A stretch of 64,000 bases of DNA from Bremia lactucae (lineage: Eukaryota > Oomycota > Peronosporomycetes > Peronosporales > Peronosporaceae): NCBI RefSeq assembly GCF_004359215.1, contig NW_027152031.1, positions 1,096,119 through 1,160,118 on the forward strand, in the 5' to 3' direction. The notes beneath the pieces are model-generated. The model had not been told where the DNA came from. It did not search any database and saw only the letters and a list, made by a program, of their open reading frames with translations. Positions 44,752-56,450 of this stretch are shown here, one piece after another. A program made the translations under genes and the position numbers. Each line of letters starts with the position of its first letter. Within the stretch, counting starts at the first letter, position 1.

Positions 44752-45575
44752 TTAAAGTGTAGGTTGGAGCGTAGCAATACTTTGGCACGAAGCCGCAAAA
44801 AGCTCCAAACCTTTTGCATGGTAGAAAGCCTGTGATCGGGCCAATTCATTGACGATTTTCTGCAAATGCACCGGTTCAAAGGTTTAGAAGCAAACTTCAA
44901 ATACTATCAAGACGCCAACCTTCATATTTTCGATGCGAAAGCGGTCAAAGTGCTCCATATGTAAATTGACCAATGCGTTCCCGTTTTCAACGCGGCGTTT
45001 CTGATCCGACAATATTCTCAACTTCTTTTCCTTTTCCCTCGCCGAGCTTCCTCGCTTGAATAGAAAAGTTAGTACCAATTCTATACAAATTAAATGTTTA
45101 AATTCTTAACCACATACTTTAAGCTCGTCGTACTCTTTTTGCAGTTTAAATTCAATCTTTACAGCCTTTTCCCCATCTTCCAGAAGCCGCTGCATTACAT
45201 ACACGTTAGATTCTCTCCAGCATAGTTTTGTTTTGTTTTGCCTCGCACCTTCATGGGTACAATGGCCCACTCTTGGATCTGTGCGATCACTTGTAGGATC
45301 TCTTTCTCAGGGCGTAGCATCATCACTTCATGGCTTTCATTAGCAAGCTTCTGGCCGCAGTCACCTAGACTTCCAAGACAGTGGGCCAATGGCGCGCACT
45401 CCTCTTGAGCCGCAATATCTTCAAAACTCTTGGCGAATGCCAGCAGAATTGTCTCCTGCTCTTCTCGTGCCTTCAACATTTTAGCTATCAATTCTGTTAA
45501 TGTACGCCCATTGCGCTCGAATATTTGAAGCTGCGCTGCTAGCAAGCGACTACGTTGCTCGAGGCTCTCACGCAT
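44752..45575 (-). CDS. Small BAR-domain-like coiled-coil protein
   Basis: Four exons on the minus strand: 45575-45249, 45189-45118, 45054-44920, 44859-44752 (213 residues, in frame; introns 59-63 bp). The protein is almost entirely helical and resembles the BAR region of sorting nexins and related membrane-curving proteins: RTLTELIAKMLKAREEQET, FAKSFEDIA, EWAIVPMK, EKAVKIEFKLQKEYDELK, HMEHFDRFRIENMK, and ELARSQAFYHAKGLEL, the typical last BAR helix. No PX or SH3 domain is attached. It would bind curved membranes in endosomal or cortical traffic. It is convergent with the kinase gene (166 bp apart) and divergent from CDC5L. Confidence 0.75.
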
Positions 45576-45679
45576 CAATTTTTATCTTTCGCCACATCAA
45601 CCGATTTCAAAACAGTGTGAATATAATTTAATTTAAAGAATTTAGAATTTAATTTCTTTGGAGCTCCGTCAAGGCAGCC
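45576..45679. promoter_or_regulatory. Shared divergent promoter region (BAR gene / CDC5L)
   Basis: Only 104 bp separate the two start codons, so both promoters must lie here or overlap the genes. The stretch is AT-rich (ATAATTTAATTTAAAGAATTT). No TATA box or Initiator was assigned. Confidence 0.5.
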
Positions 45680-47986
45680 ATGCGGATCGTGATTAAGGGC
45701 GGCGTGTGGAAGAATACAGAGGATGAAATTCTTAAGGCGGCTGTGATGAAGTATGGCATGAATCAGTGGGCGCGTGTGGCATCACTTCTGTCGCGCAAGT
45801 CGGGAAAACAGTGCAAGGCGAGGTGGTACGAGTGGCTGGATCCGAGCATTAAGAAGACAGAGTGGAGTCGTGATGAAGAAGAAAAGTTGCTTCATTTGGC
45901 CAAGCTGATGCCCTCTCAATGGCGCACTATTGCTCCGATTGTTGGCCGGACAGCTGCGCAGTGCATGGAGCACTACGAGCGGTTGCTTGACACAGCTCAA
46001 CAGAAAGAGGGCATCGAGTTGAGTGATGACCCAAGGCGCCTACGCCCTGGAGAGATTGATCCCAACCCCGAGAATAAACCTGCACGTCCTGATCCCGTCG
46101 ACATGGATGAAGACGAGAAAGAGATGCTGTCCGAGGCCCGAGCTCGTTTGGCAAATACCAAGGGCAAGAAGGCCAAACGCAAGGCTCGTGAGAAACAACT
46201 GGAAGAGGCACGTCGTCTTGCTACTTTGCAGAAAAAACGTGAGCTCAAGGCTGCAGGTATCATGTCGCAGAATCCGAAAGTGAATACGAAGAAGCGCAAA
46301 TTTATAGATTATGCACAAGAGATTCCATTTGAGAAAAAAGCTCCTGCTGGATTCTACAACGTGACGGAGGAGAAACAGATTTCTAGAATAAAAATCGATC
46401 CGAAGCGCGCAGCATTGCAACTTGACAAGTTGGAGGGCGTGCGTCGAGATGCCTTGGAGAAAAGGGAACGTAAACAGGATGTCAAGCGACAGAATTCGCT
46501 CATGAAATCGAATTTGCCTCACATCATTGCCGCAGTGAATGAAAAGAACGACCCAATCAATGTCATCAAGCGCATGCCACTAAATTTGCCAGCCCCTGTG
46601 ATTTCGAATGATGAATTGAGCGATCTCGCGAAGCTAGGCATGCATGCTAGTCACGCAGCCGCTCTTGCTCTAGAGAGTGGCTCATCCAATGAAACCCGTG
46701 CACTTATGGGAGATTACAGTATTACTCCGCTGCGCTCAATTACTGGGGTCACGTCGGCAACGCCTTCAAATCGTAATGTACATGAAAATATTATACAGGA
46801 GACGGCGAATTTACTAGCTATGCGAAACAGTGCTACACCACTTTTAGGTGGGGAAAATGTTGAATTGTACGAAGGAACTGGCTATGTAGGAGCTACTCCA
46901 TCTCGAACACCGTCATCGGCTTTACCAAAAGCAGCAAGTGACAAGACACCAATGTCTGCAACGCGAACACCTTTGCGTGACGAGCTAGGTATAAATCCGG
47001 AACAGCTTTTCGGCACTGAGACTGAAGATGCTAAGGCTGAAAAAGCCCGGGCTAAGCGGCTGGCTACTAGTCTACGGAAGGGCTTCGAGAGCTTGCCTGC
47101 TCCACAAAATGAGTACGAGATTAATGTGCCAGAATATCGAGAGGACAGCGGTGTCAAGGTTAGGTTTGAAGAAGATGCTGGTGAGAGAGAAATTCGTCAA
47201 CAGCAGCATCTGGAACTGCAACAAATGCATGAATTTAAGCGGCGATCTACTGTTTTGCAGTTGGGCCTTCCACGCCCATCAAAAGTGAAAAAAGCGTTGA
47301 TTCACAGCGAGCTTGATGAAGTTGCAGACGAGATGTACCGAATGCTCGAGTATGATCTGGCCAAATACCCTATTGAGAATCGCAAGTCAAAGAAAAGCAA
47401 ATCAAAGCGCAAAAAAACTACGAGCTCGGTTGCAGTCCCACATTTGTATGAGTTTTCTGATAGCGAAATGGAGCGCGCTCGGCAATTGGTGCAGATAGAG
47501 GGTAGTTTATCTGGCATAAATGACGATTGGAAGTCTCAAAATATCTTCGCGCTAAATGCAAAGTGGACTGAAGTACAAAACCGCTTTTTGAGCAAGGCAG
47601 AGGGCGGAGGAAAGACCGACGGTGTGTATTTTCAGTTTGCAAGTTCTAAGGAGGACAAAATTCGTGCTGTACAAGCTTGCTTTGCAAATTTAAAGGAAGC
47701 TGAACAGTTTCTTGCCAAGCGTGCCCTTAAGCTAGAAGAACGTGCCAACATTGTGAATGGTGGATTAAAGTGGCGTTCGCAGCAAGGCGTAGAATTGTTG
47801 CGTGACCAGATGAGGGAGCTTCGAAATTCTGCAATCGAGCAGGCGTGTTTTGAAAATATTTTGCAACTTGAGAGTCAAGCGCTGCAAAGACGAATGACGC
47901 GTTTAGCGAACGAAGTGAATTTACAGCAGCTTGTTGAAGTCAAATTGCAGAAACAATATGCGGCATTGGTTCAGGAACAGAAGTAG
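45680..47986 (+). CDS. CDC5L: CDC5-like splicing factor (NineTeen complex, two Myb repeats)
   Basis: 768 residues in one exon (human about 802). Core part of the PRP19/NineTeen complex, which activates the spliceosome in the nucleus. Two SANT/Myb repeats at the N-terminus: residues about 6-55 (GGVWKNTEDEILKAAVMKYG, ARWYEWLDPSI) and 58-104 (WSRDEEEKLLHLAKLMPSQW, GRTAAQCMEHYERLLD). Then LRPGEIDPNPENKPARPDPV, a Lys/Arg-rich helix, RKFIDYAQEIPFEKKAPAGF, and a C-terminal coiled-coil region, as in CDC5 proteins. ATG at 45680 gives the family start MRIVIKGGVW. Convergent with the next gene, 68 bp between stops. No breaks. Confidence 0.95.
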   Translation: MRIVIKGGVWKNTEDEILKAAVMKYGMNQWARVASLLSRKSGKQCKARWYEWLDPSIKKTEWSRDEEEKLLHLAKLMPSQWRTIAPIVGRTAAQCMEHYERLLDTAQQKEGIELSDDPRRLRPGEIDPNPENKPARPDPVDMDEDEKEMLSEARARLANTKGKKAKRKAREKQLEEARRLATLQKKRELKAAGIMSQNPKVNTKKRKFIDYAQEIPFEKKAPAGFYNVTEEKQISRIKIDPKRAALQLDKLEGVRRDALEKRERKQDVKRQNSLMKSNLPHIIAAVNEKNDPINVIKRMPLNLPAPVISNDELSDLAKLGMHASHAAALALESGSSNETRALMGDYSITPLRSITGVTSATPSNRNVHENIIQETANLLAMRNSATPLLGGENVELYEGTGYVGATPSRTPSSALPKAASDKTPMSATRTPLRDELGINPEQLFGTETEDAKAEKARAKRLATSLRKGFESLPAPQNEYEINVPEYREDSGVKVRFEEDAGEREIRQQQHLELQQMHEFKRRSTVLQLGLPRPSKVKKALIHSELDEVADEMYRMLEYDLAKYPIENRKSKKSKSKRKKTTSSVAVPHLYEFSDSEMERARQLVQIEGSLSGINDDWKSQNIFALNAKWTEVQNRFLSKAEGGGKTDGVYFQFASSKEDKIRAVQACFANLKEAEQFLAKRALKLEERANIVNGGLKWRSQQGVELLRDQMRELRNSAIEQACFENILQLESQALQRRMTRLANEVNLQQLVEVKLQKQYAALVQEQK

Positions 47987-48054
47987 TTTGGTCACGCAAT
48001 TTCGTTAAAATGTTTACAAAGCATCTATTCCAAGCGATTATTTAGGTAGTGCTG

Positions 48055-50053
48055 CTATTCATCGTCGCTATATGTCAAAGCACTTCTGGCTGATGGCGAC
48101 GCACGTTGGCTGCGTCCGACGCTTAAATTCTCCAATGAATATTTGCGATGCATTAGACTTATTAACGTCTTGAGCTCGTGCCATTTTGCGGACATGGTAG
48201 ACTTGTGAGCATCAGCCAGCCGATCAAGCTTGTCTAGCATAATTTTCATCTCGGCTGGAGTGAAAACATTTAAAAAAGTCTGCAATGCCAAGTCCATCAG
48301 GGCTATTTTTTTGCAAAGTAGATCAAATGGTGGCTTTGCCTTCGCTTCCTTGCTTCTTTTGCGTATTTCCACGTATTTCTGTGTTAAATCTTCTACAATG
48401 CCAGCAACAATATCAACAACAAGTCCACTTTGAATTGGAAATTTTAGAGGCTTTTCTGATAGTGCCTGTGCCAAAAAAAAGTTTAAGTATGTTAGCATTT
48501 CATTCGCTGCATTACGTATCGCGCTGCCATGAAGTAGACTGAGCTTGCTTACCCCTTTCTGTGGGACTTTGTCAATTCGATGTTGCAGCACATATATTGC
48601 CAGTCCTGTTGTAAGTTGTGTACCCCGCATTGTGCGGGGAAGACTACGTGCAACAGCAAGCCAGCCAGCGGCATAATCGAACAAGCCTTCGTTCAAACCA
48701 GCAATACGCAGCACGAGCTGTGGCGCCCATTCGCGTCGCCACTCAGTTCGAGGAAATGCGTCCAATAATTCCTCAATACAAATGGTCGTCAGGTCAATGA
48801 TACTAGCATGTATATTGCTTTCGAATTGCATGCGCAAGAAGAACATCGTGAAACTGAATGCGTCATAGCCATTTAAAATGAGCGTCTTTGTGCGCAAGCA
48901 AAGCACCATGTACATCAGCACATAGTGCATATTTACAGTCGGAAATGGCAACACACGCGACCTAATTGTGGATGGCGGCGTTTCAGAAATCTTGCTCTTC
49001 ACACTCATGGAACGTTTGCTGTCCTGGAAGCCATATGCACGGAACGCATTAAGAAAATCATAAATTGACGGCTTCCATTCCATATCAAAGGGAGGAAAGT
49101 CGATGTCAAACGATACTTCAATAGGATGCGCAAAGTACGCCACCGGTAAAGCTGACAGTAAACTTGAGATAGACACTTGCGGTTTAGACCTGTGAGCAAA
49201 TAGTAGATTGCTAAAGCAGCCTCCTACTACATGACTGCTGCTGTGCGTTGACACTACATCAAATAATGCAAACGATGCCTTGACAAGTCAGATGGCGTAC
49301 ACCGCATCGATAAAAATGTTGATAATGGACACATACTCGTCATAAATAACCAAAAACCAATCTTCGAGGGTACACGAATTGTTGTCATCGAAGAGTCTGC
49401 GGACATGGCCTCATTTTTTCGTACCAGCATGCAGCGGACCAATATGGCTTTGGACCACAGCAAGCTTCGCAGCTCTTCATCATTAGAAGACTGCATGATT
49501 TCATACACAAGCTTGAGCTCACTCTGCAGCTCGCTTTCTGTTGCTTTGTAGGTGCGAAACGGTAGTGGCTATCATTCATCGTGTATACAATAACAACAAT
49601 TTAGCGGCTTCTTAAAATTTTCTTTATCGACAAATGGCGCACCTCTGTCATTGGCATAAATACGTAGCCAAACTTTTCCTCCGTGATTGTCACTTCCGAG
49701 GATGTGAAAAGGTGGTTGTCACCTGAGAGTGCAGACAGAGTATCGTCCATGCAACTTATGAGCTTTCCTATGGGTGCATCCTTATCTTTAAGTTCACTCT
49801 CTTCGCGAAGATGTTTTAATTTGCGCTCACGATTTTCGCGCTTACGTTTTTCTGCTAAGCCACTGCTTAGCAGCGCGTCCAAACTCGTAAATTCATTCAA
49901 AATCGCACTGGCCTTCTGCCGCTTGCCGCGGCTGCGGCGTGTATCTTTCAGTGTAACTGTATCCTCTTCGGATAATGAAGAATCAAGTGATGTACTGCGT
50001 CGCCTGCGAGTGCTATTACACACCTTTGCGGCGCTTGGTCGCGAAATTGCCAT
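48055..50053 (-). CDS. Conserved nuclear protein, perhaps SLF2/FAM178-like
   Basis: Minus strand, several exons. Exon 1 is 50053-49643 (MAISRPSAAK; Lys/Arg/Ser-rich, RRSRGKRQK as possible nuclear signal). Exon 2 starts at 49568 (PLPFRTYKATESELQSEL). A frame change follows between about 49,500 and 49,430, by a further intron or a sequence error. The reading then gives FDDNNSCTLEDWFLVIYDEY. A 60-bp intron at 49300-49241 removes an in-frame stop. The last part (49240-48055) is a helical-repeat-like domain (VNMHYVLMYMVLCLRT, FDYAAGWLAVARSLPRTMRG) with an in-frame intron 48552-48466 (GTAAGC, GCTAAC, CACAG). The layout and the TLEDWF region recall SMC5-SMC6 localisation factor SLF2, but this is a weak match. 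The gene itself looks real. Confidence 0.6.
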
Positions 50054-50739
50054 AGGGATTAAAAAGATTATTTGATGCGTTTTGTCCTCGTGTACAATCT
50101 GTACAAGTAACACAATTATTTTGTTGTTGAAGAAATGAAATGTATCAAGACCCTAATTTTGCTCCAGCTTTTATAATGCGTTACAATTTCACTGATGAAT
50201 GAAAAAATCAACAAGATTGTCATAAGTAGTATCTTTAAGGGTATCAGTTGATGTCGTGACAGTGCCATTGAGGTTATTATTTTGGTAAAGTACGCGCCAT
50301 CAACGGATTCGTCGCCAAGAATAACAAAGCGCCCGTGAAAATTAGCTAATGAACCGCGATTTGGTTCGTCTCGACACGTACACTCGTTTATTCACGTTCC
50401 TACCTTTCGGTATTGAATGGATCGATGTGTCTGTAACATCGAAAATTATAGAATTTAATTTTCCATTGCGCACTTTTAAATTTGAGTGTTTAATTTTTGT
50501 GAAGAAAAAGCGTTTTTTATGCAAACAAACCCTTATTTATTACAAAATGGTGACGTCTAAGTTTAATTTAAATAATTACTCAACAAAAGGATGTAATTGT
50601 GCCCGTCACAGCGTCTCTATCTTCCGAAAATTGAAAATGTCGTAGTTAAAAATTTAATGGATGATATAATAATAGTTATACTTAACAATTCAATATCCCC
50701 TCACACGGCAATATTGTAGCGGCAATGTGACAATTCTGT
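50054..50739. other. Boundary between host genes and element G
   Basis: AT-rich, with no gene that I can support; a 98-codon frame at 50349-50645 has no family resemblance. The 5' edge of element G is not sharp and lies at about 50,740-50,800. Confidence 0.45.
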
Positions 50740-51062
50740 TCGTTGGTTGATTTAAGTCTTTAAATCAACCCCGCCAATCGCTGCTAGAGGCGCAAATGGG
50801 CGGTGAGTTATGAGTCGTAATGCATACTGTACTTACATTTATATATTATTTTAGCTAAGAAGACTTAATACATAGGAGCTTAAAATATTAATACAGATTT
50901 ACTACGAAGCCTTCTAAGTATTGACCAATTTTACTTGCTAAAAATTCTTAGCAACTTTAAAACTTTCCTCTGCACGTCATGCAAGTGAAGTAATCAGAGG
51001 CACATTTATCAGAGCAGGTCGGCTAGTACTGAAGGAATACCAGCGAAAGGTGCCCTATTTCA
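50740..51062 (+). repeat. 5' LTR of element G (left edge uncertain)
   Basis: Ends CGAAAGGTGCCCTATTTCA at 51062; the matching end of the 3' LTR is CGAAAGGTACCCCGTTACA at 57647. The left edge is approximate. Confidence 0.55.
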
Positions 51063-51219
51063 CCAAGTTGTTTGCCTGTTCAACGACGACGTACGTACCA
51101 TCCAACATGAAGATGTTGGATGATGAAGGAGGGAGCTAGCACTCCCCATGAAGTCTTCGCCTCGTCAAGGCTTCCACGCAACGCGTGGAAGGCTCATGAT
51201 CTCGAATGGAAAGCTATCA

Positions 51220-52830
51220 AACGAATGAGTTCGACCTTAGGCGGGCCAGCCGTTACCGCCATGTTGTTTGCTCTATAAAGAGACGATCAACATGCGGCTC
51301 TACTCGATTTCATGCAACTTAAACGCGACGCGGCTCAACAAACGAAATCTTGATTCACAAGCAAGGCTAACAGCAGGAAGAACTGTTAAAGTAAACAAGG
51401 TGTCTAATAGTTGGAATTGTCGAGACAGCAGCATCTACATGCTACTAGCGGGCCGACGCTTTCGCGTCGACCCGAAAGTGTGAAGATTGATATCCATTAT
51501 TTTAATGAAGTCGGAGGCGACTCCTTATCGAGATCGTTTTCGCATCGGGCGATGCCATTGAAGCTTGCCACATCGATAAAGATGTGACGAAAGTAAAGTT
51601 AGAATGTTCAACTTGGCCGAACATGCCAAATCAAGGTTTTCTGGCTTAAGCTTCACGATCCATACGTGCGAAGTCTTTAAGACCCCGCTCGGACATTTGA
51701 GCCGCCATGTGCCGAATTTACGGCTCGAGTAGAGCTCCTGGATTTGAACAGGGTAATCGTGATATTCATGTTTACGCCCAGCATTCATGATACCTAGTGA
51801 GTTGTATCGTTTGTCATACGATTGATGAACAAATTCAGATTACTGTGGTCTTGCAAATGGTCCCGCGCAGACCCACCTATTCCAGCTCGTACTAGAGACG
51901 CTACATTACAGCGAACAAAGAATTTAGCCTGAAACAGGCTTTCGGACATTCTGGTGCTTATCGTAACAAGAAACAGATCCGATGGACCTCTTGTATATGG
52001 TGAGCAAGAACATCGCTCTTCAAGTTACAAACAATTGCAAAAATGCAATCGTTGTCCAAAAAACGGGTTACTACGCTCAGTGCCTAGAACCACCGAGCGA
52101 CATGATCGATCTTTCGCTAGGAACTGCCGAGGACGCACATTCGACGCTGTTGCGAAATCACAACGGTGAGGCGAACTGTAAAACGCAGTCGGGTTTAGTT
52201 GGAGCAGGAGCCCTACTGATCCAGAAACGTCAGAAGAACTTGCAGTTCTCTAGACGAAAATCCCTCATTCACGCAGTCACAGCGTGGTACTGCCCCTGGT
52301 GATGCCCTCATCACCTTGCATATCAAAGGCGCAAATGAATTTTTCACTTCCTTTACTAGTGGATTGTGGGGCGTCGAGCAGTTACAATCGCCTTTAACCG
52401 CTAGAAGATCGTAGGCTCAATTCATTGAGCGTGAATTACCTCTACGAGGATGACAGTGCGCCTTGCAACAGGCGCATCTGTAACAATTAAGACACGTAAT
52501 ATTGATAATGATTTTCGTTAAAGTGTACACAGTACGATGATAACTTTATTGTACCGGACTTGGATGACAAATTTGGTGTCATCATTGGATTGCCATGGCT
52601 CAGGAAGTACGAGCCATGCATAAATTGGCAGCATCAAACCGTGAAGATGCCTGTTTCTCATTCATCAGATGGACACGTGAGTGCGCTGGGCACACTTGTG
52701 GCTCCGTCGTTACTACGACTGCAAAAGACCTCAGATTTAGGTCTGTACAGTCGCAGTTACGACTCATTACGCTGTGAAGGTTGAATCCGACGGCTGTGCA
52801 CAAGCACATGCAGCGTCGAAGGTACACCTT
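51220..52830 (+). pseudogene. gag and protease of element G
   Basis: The gag start region (near 51,220) resembles that of A and D (MSSTL, TAMLF). A knuckle remnant reads QKCNRCPKNG or, in another frame, CNRCPKTGYYAQC (about 52,035-52,085). The protease end is clear at 52,560-52,650: VIIGLPWLRKYEPCINWQHQ. Frames are broken throughout. Confidence 0.65.
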
Positions 52831-53229
52831 TATGATATGGATTAAGTTACAGATGGTTGGTCAGATGCACAGGTAGCGTCGAAGGTCGACCACTAGAAAG
52901 TTAAAACGCCTGTCTATAAGAGACAGTGCGAAACTCCTGGATCGACTGAAGGGTCGATCGAAGAGGATCTCGCTTTGATTCGCAATCACAGCTAGAGGCA
53001 GTTGAAGAGGATACTCCCCATAAATATAGAAGACTAAGTCTTATATAACTTAAGGGAATGAGTCCTAAGATTACGAGGGAATGATTTCCAAGATTATGAG
53101 GGAATATGTCCTAAGATTATAAGGAAATAAGTCCCAGGTACCTTTGTAACTAAGTTTCAAATAAGAACCCGAGATATTGAATGTCTTAGTAAACAACAGA
53201 CTAAGTGCAGGCGCCTATATCCTTGATCT

Positions 53230-54700
53230 AATAGCGCCTCTCTAATTAGCTTGGAAAATAACTCAATTGCTAACGCTAGAAACTAAACGGTTCTTGCGTG
53301 ATCTACGTAGTGATAAAGCCAAGCAGATCTACGTACTTGTCACAGATGACAAGTGCATGACCAATGATCGGTCAGCCTTAAGCGAACGGGTTCTTGGTAG
53401 CTCATCGATGGACGAAAGCGCCCTCGATGAGAAGCTTGGAACTTAAACTAAAAAATTTTGTCTCAATCTTGGAAGCTGATGTAAATAAATCATTGTGTAA
53501 GGATTTAATCGAATTAAACGATGTGTATCCTGATTTGGAACCATGCTAGCTGCTTCATGATAAAGGCACTCGACACGAGATCGACCTGATACCAGGTTCG
53601 AAATGCTGTGTTATGAAGCGTGGCCACTGCCTCGCGAACAAGTATTAGCGATTACCAACTTTTTTGCCAAAACAAAATCGGTTAGCAGCGGGCCATGTGA
53701 GGGGGTAAACCTCCCTATATTGCTCTCTGACTTTCTGTGTGCGTAAAGCACCGGGAGGGTGGCGGTTTGTGCATGTATTTAAAAAAATAAATGCTGCAAC
53801 GATACAGACTCAAACGCCGATATGTAGTCATTGATGGTATGTCAAAGAGTACCATCTTTTGTTCATGGACCTGATAAATGGATTTTAATATTTTTTATGC
53901 GTGAATAGAATACTCCGTTCACAGCAGTAAGCGCCCCCAAGCGGTACGCTGTGAAATTTGCTAGTAATGCCACAGGAGCTAAATAACCCCCCTGCAACAT
54001 TCAACAGATGGCGAACCGATCTGTAAGATCGGTGAGAGATTTGCGCCGAGTTATTCTGCTAATGTCTTCGTTCATTGCCGAGCCATAAACGAAAAGTCGG
54101 ACGTTGAAGTGCATCGTACTCTCGTTTGAAAGTTCTTACACTTATACGTGAGCAGAAATTGCACGCCAACCTCAAGAAGTGTATATTCGCTGCAAGGGAA
54201 CACGGTGCACACCTTCACCTTGCTCCTGATAATTTCAAGGCAATCGCCGAGTGACATGCAAGTCGGTGTAAACGGATTTCGAAAGTTCTCGGCCGAGCGG
54301 CGGACTTGCATATGTTCTCGCGCAAATATGTTGAGATAACAGTACATATTTCTTATTTATTCAAGAGGATGCAAAGTGGTAATGGAACGTTGATTGTCAG
54401 CGTCCCCTTCAGGGTTATCAAGCAAAGCTTGATGCAAATCGCCAGTCTTGACGATTGCAGACCAAACAGACCATTTCATGTGGCCTGTGACGCCACCAAT
54501 TTCACAATCGGCTGTGCGTTGATACAAAATAACATAGATGGCGGAGAGTGCGTCATCTGCTATCATGTCAACCAATCGAGCGTAATAATCTGGTGCATGA
54601 TATGAGACTTCTTGTCATGAAATATACACTGGACGTGTGTATCGGAAGTGTCAGACGACTTACCTTGATGTATGTCGCGACTTCTAATGGCCTAACCAGT
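53230..54700 (+). pseudogene. RT and RNase H of element G
   Basis: Broken frames follow element A: LIAPL..ENNSIANARN-like start near 53,240, the region ending HDKGTRHEIDLI near 53,560-53,590, CNPTTFNRW-like text near 53,990, and RNase H at 54306-54605 (ASLDDCRPNRPFHVACDATN, TIGCALIQNNIDGGE). The catalytic box near 54,050 reads SYSANVFVH, so the two Asp residues are lost. Confidence 0.65.
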
Positions 54701-54759
54701 ATAAAATCGCGCGCAAGGACATTCGTGTTTGCGAGGTCGGTCAACGGCTGAAGCTAAGT

Positions 54760-56450
54760 CCCCCCTCCGTGCACTGTTGCAACCTCTGTCTGCACCGGCA
54801 GAGCGTTCTCAGTCCGTATCAATGGACTTCGTCTTCGTTTTTTTTTCGAAGACACTCACAAGAACAATGGTATTCTTGTGTTCGTAGATCAATTCAGCAA
54901 GATGGTTATCTTGTTGAAGACCCAGAGTCGATCACAGCCGAAGGCTGTGCTCGTGTCTTCGTCGACACGATTATTTTAATTCCATGGGATACCTTCGAAC
55001 TGGTATCGGATCGAGATCCCTGGTTCACGGCAGTTTGTGGTAATCCATGTTCCGCTCACTTAAACACGGTTGAAAATGTCAACTTATGACCATCCTAAAA
55101 CAGATTCAGATAGAACGTGTAACTTATGGTGACGAAAATATACTTCGAGGAAACGTCCACTCTATTATCAGTTGAAGTGAGTTCTTGCCGATGGGAGAAT
55201 TTGCCATCACCAATTCGGTGCATCCATCAACAAATCATACATGAAACCTGTAGCTCAAGGGGAGGGGCTCGCTCGCCCAAAGGCCGATCTGACTATTGCT
55301 TAACACACATTGACTCACCAGTCGATGTGAAAGATACCGTTGTTGATCTAATCAACATTATCAAAATTAATTTACGTATCTGAAACTTTTAAATATGAAG
55401 AAGACAAACACAGCAACAGCAAAGAGGCTGTTCTTGCCTTTGATGATTACGATGCTGATTTAACAGCATCGACAATGACAATACCAGTCAGAGCAATTAT
55501 ACTCTTACTAAAAGGATAAGGACAACTCCGCAGTGCGCTTCGGACGCACTGAAATCGAAATGAGAACCGAGTCAGTAGGTGAATTCCTGCTGGCTCGAAG
55601 CAGTAATTTGTTTTGTACAAGATTCTGTCGCCTATACGATATATGTATATATATATATATATATATATCGTATAGGCGACAGAATCTTGTAACGATACAC
55701 TGACAGAAACGAAACGCTGATAAAATGGAAGATTGTATATAAGTTTAATAACCTTGTCCTACTATCTAGGGTCATTCTAATTTAATATGTAGTGACGAAT
55801 GAGGGCAGTTTCAAATTACTACCCAAGTATATCGGACCGTTTCGTTTGATGCACCGCAAAGACAATGCATACACGATCAATGGAAAAATTGGTGAAGGCG
55901 TCGGATGTCTTCGCCAGTCCTTCTACTATGAGATGTCTTCCTGGCGCTTTTCACACCAATACGGTCCATGGCATCCGAACGAGACTGATGGTCCAGGGTC
56001 AGACGTTTCACTTCAAGAATGAAATGTCTTGATGAGCTGCCGCCATCTCGCCACGAAAGCGTTAGAGCGCCCGTTTAGTTGCTCAACCAGAATCTTCGTT
56101 CGTCTCTTTCGTCTCTTAACCGACGATGCATAGACCGTTCATCGTCGTCTGTAAGTCATGACGACGGTCACGCTCATGATCCATGTCGTCCCGCAATATC
56201 CGGAGGACGTGACTGTCATCATGTTGACGAGTAGTCGAGCCCGGTTTATCTAAGTCCTCCTTTTCCATTAATGAACTCGAATAATCTGAAACGCTTCCTT
56301 GTTGAGCGCTCTATAAACCACCGCGAGGTGAAAGAAATTCAAGCGAGTTACCTCGTTCGATGGCGAGGTATCTCGTTCAATGGCGAGATATACCCGCTCA
56401 TGATAGTTGGATCCTCGCTCCCAGGTAAGGCTAAATGTTCTAAGTCTCGT
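54760..56450 (+). pseudogene. Integrase and chromodomain of element G
   Basis: Integrase core text in broken frames at 54,800-55,020 (SMDFVFVFF, ELVSDRDPWFTAV). The C-terminal region is at 55792-56022 (LLPKYIGPFRLMHRKDNAY). The chromodomain is open at about 56,280-56,430 (KRFLVERSINHREVKE, SYLVRWRG). A 76-bp palindrome has been created inside the integrase at 55616-55691. Confidence 0.7.
55616..55691. repeat. 76-bp near-perfect palindrome in element G
   Basis: TACAAGATTCTGTCGCCTAT (55616-55635) is followed by an AT repeat and by its exact reverse complement ending at 55691. Only one pair is mismatched (G at 55645 against T at 55662). The right arm repeats integrase sequence in inverse orientation, so it arose by fold-back copying around the TA tract. 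Confidence 0.85.

Noticed and set aside
46040..46522. A 160-codon minus-strand frame within CDC5L (and similar frames in SF3A1 and FDXR)
   Set aside because: Shadows of well-conserved host genes on the other strand.
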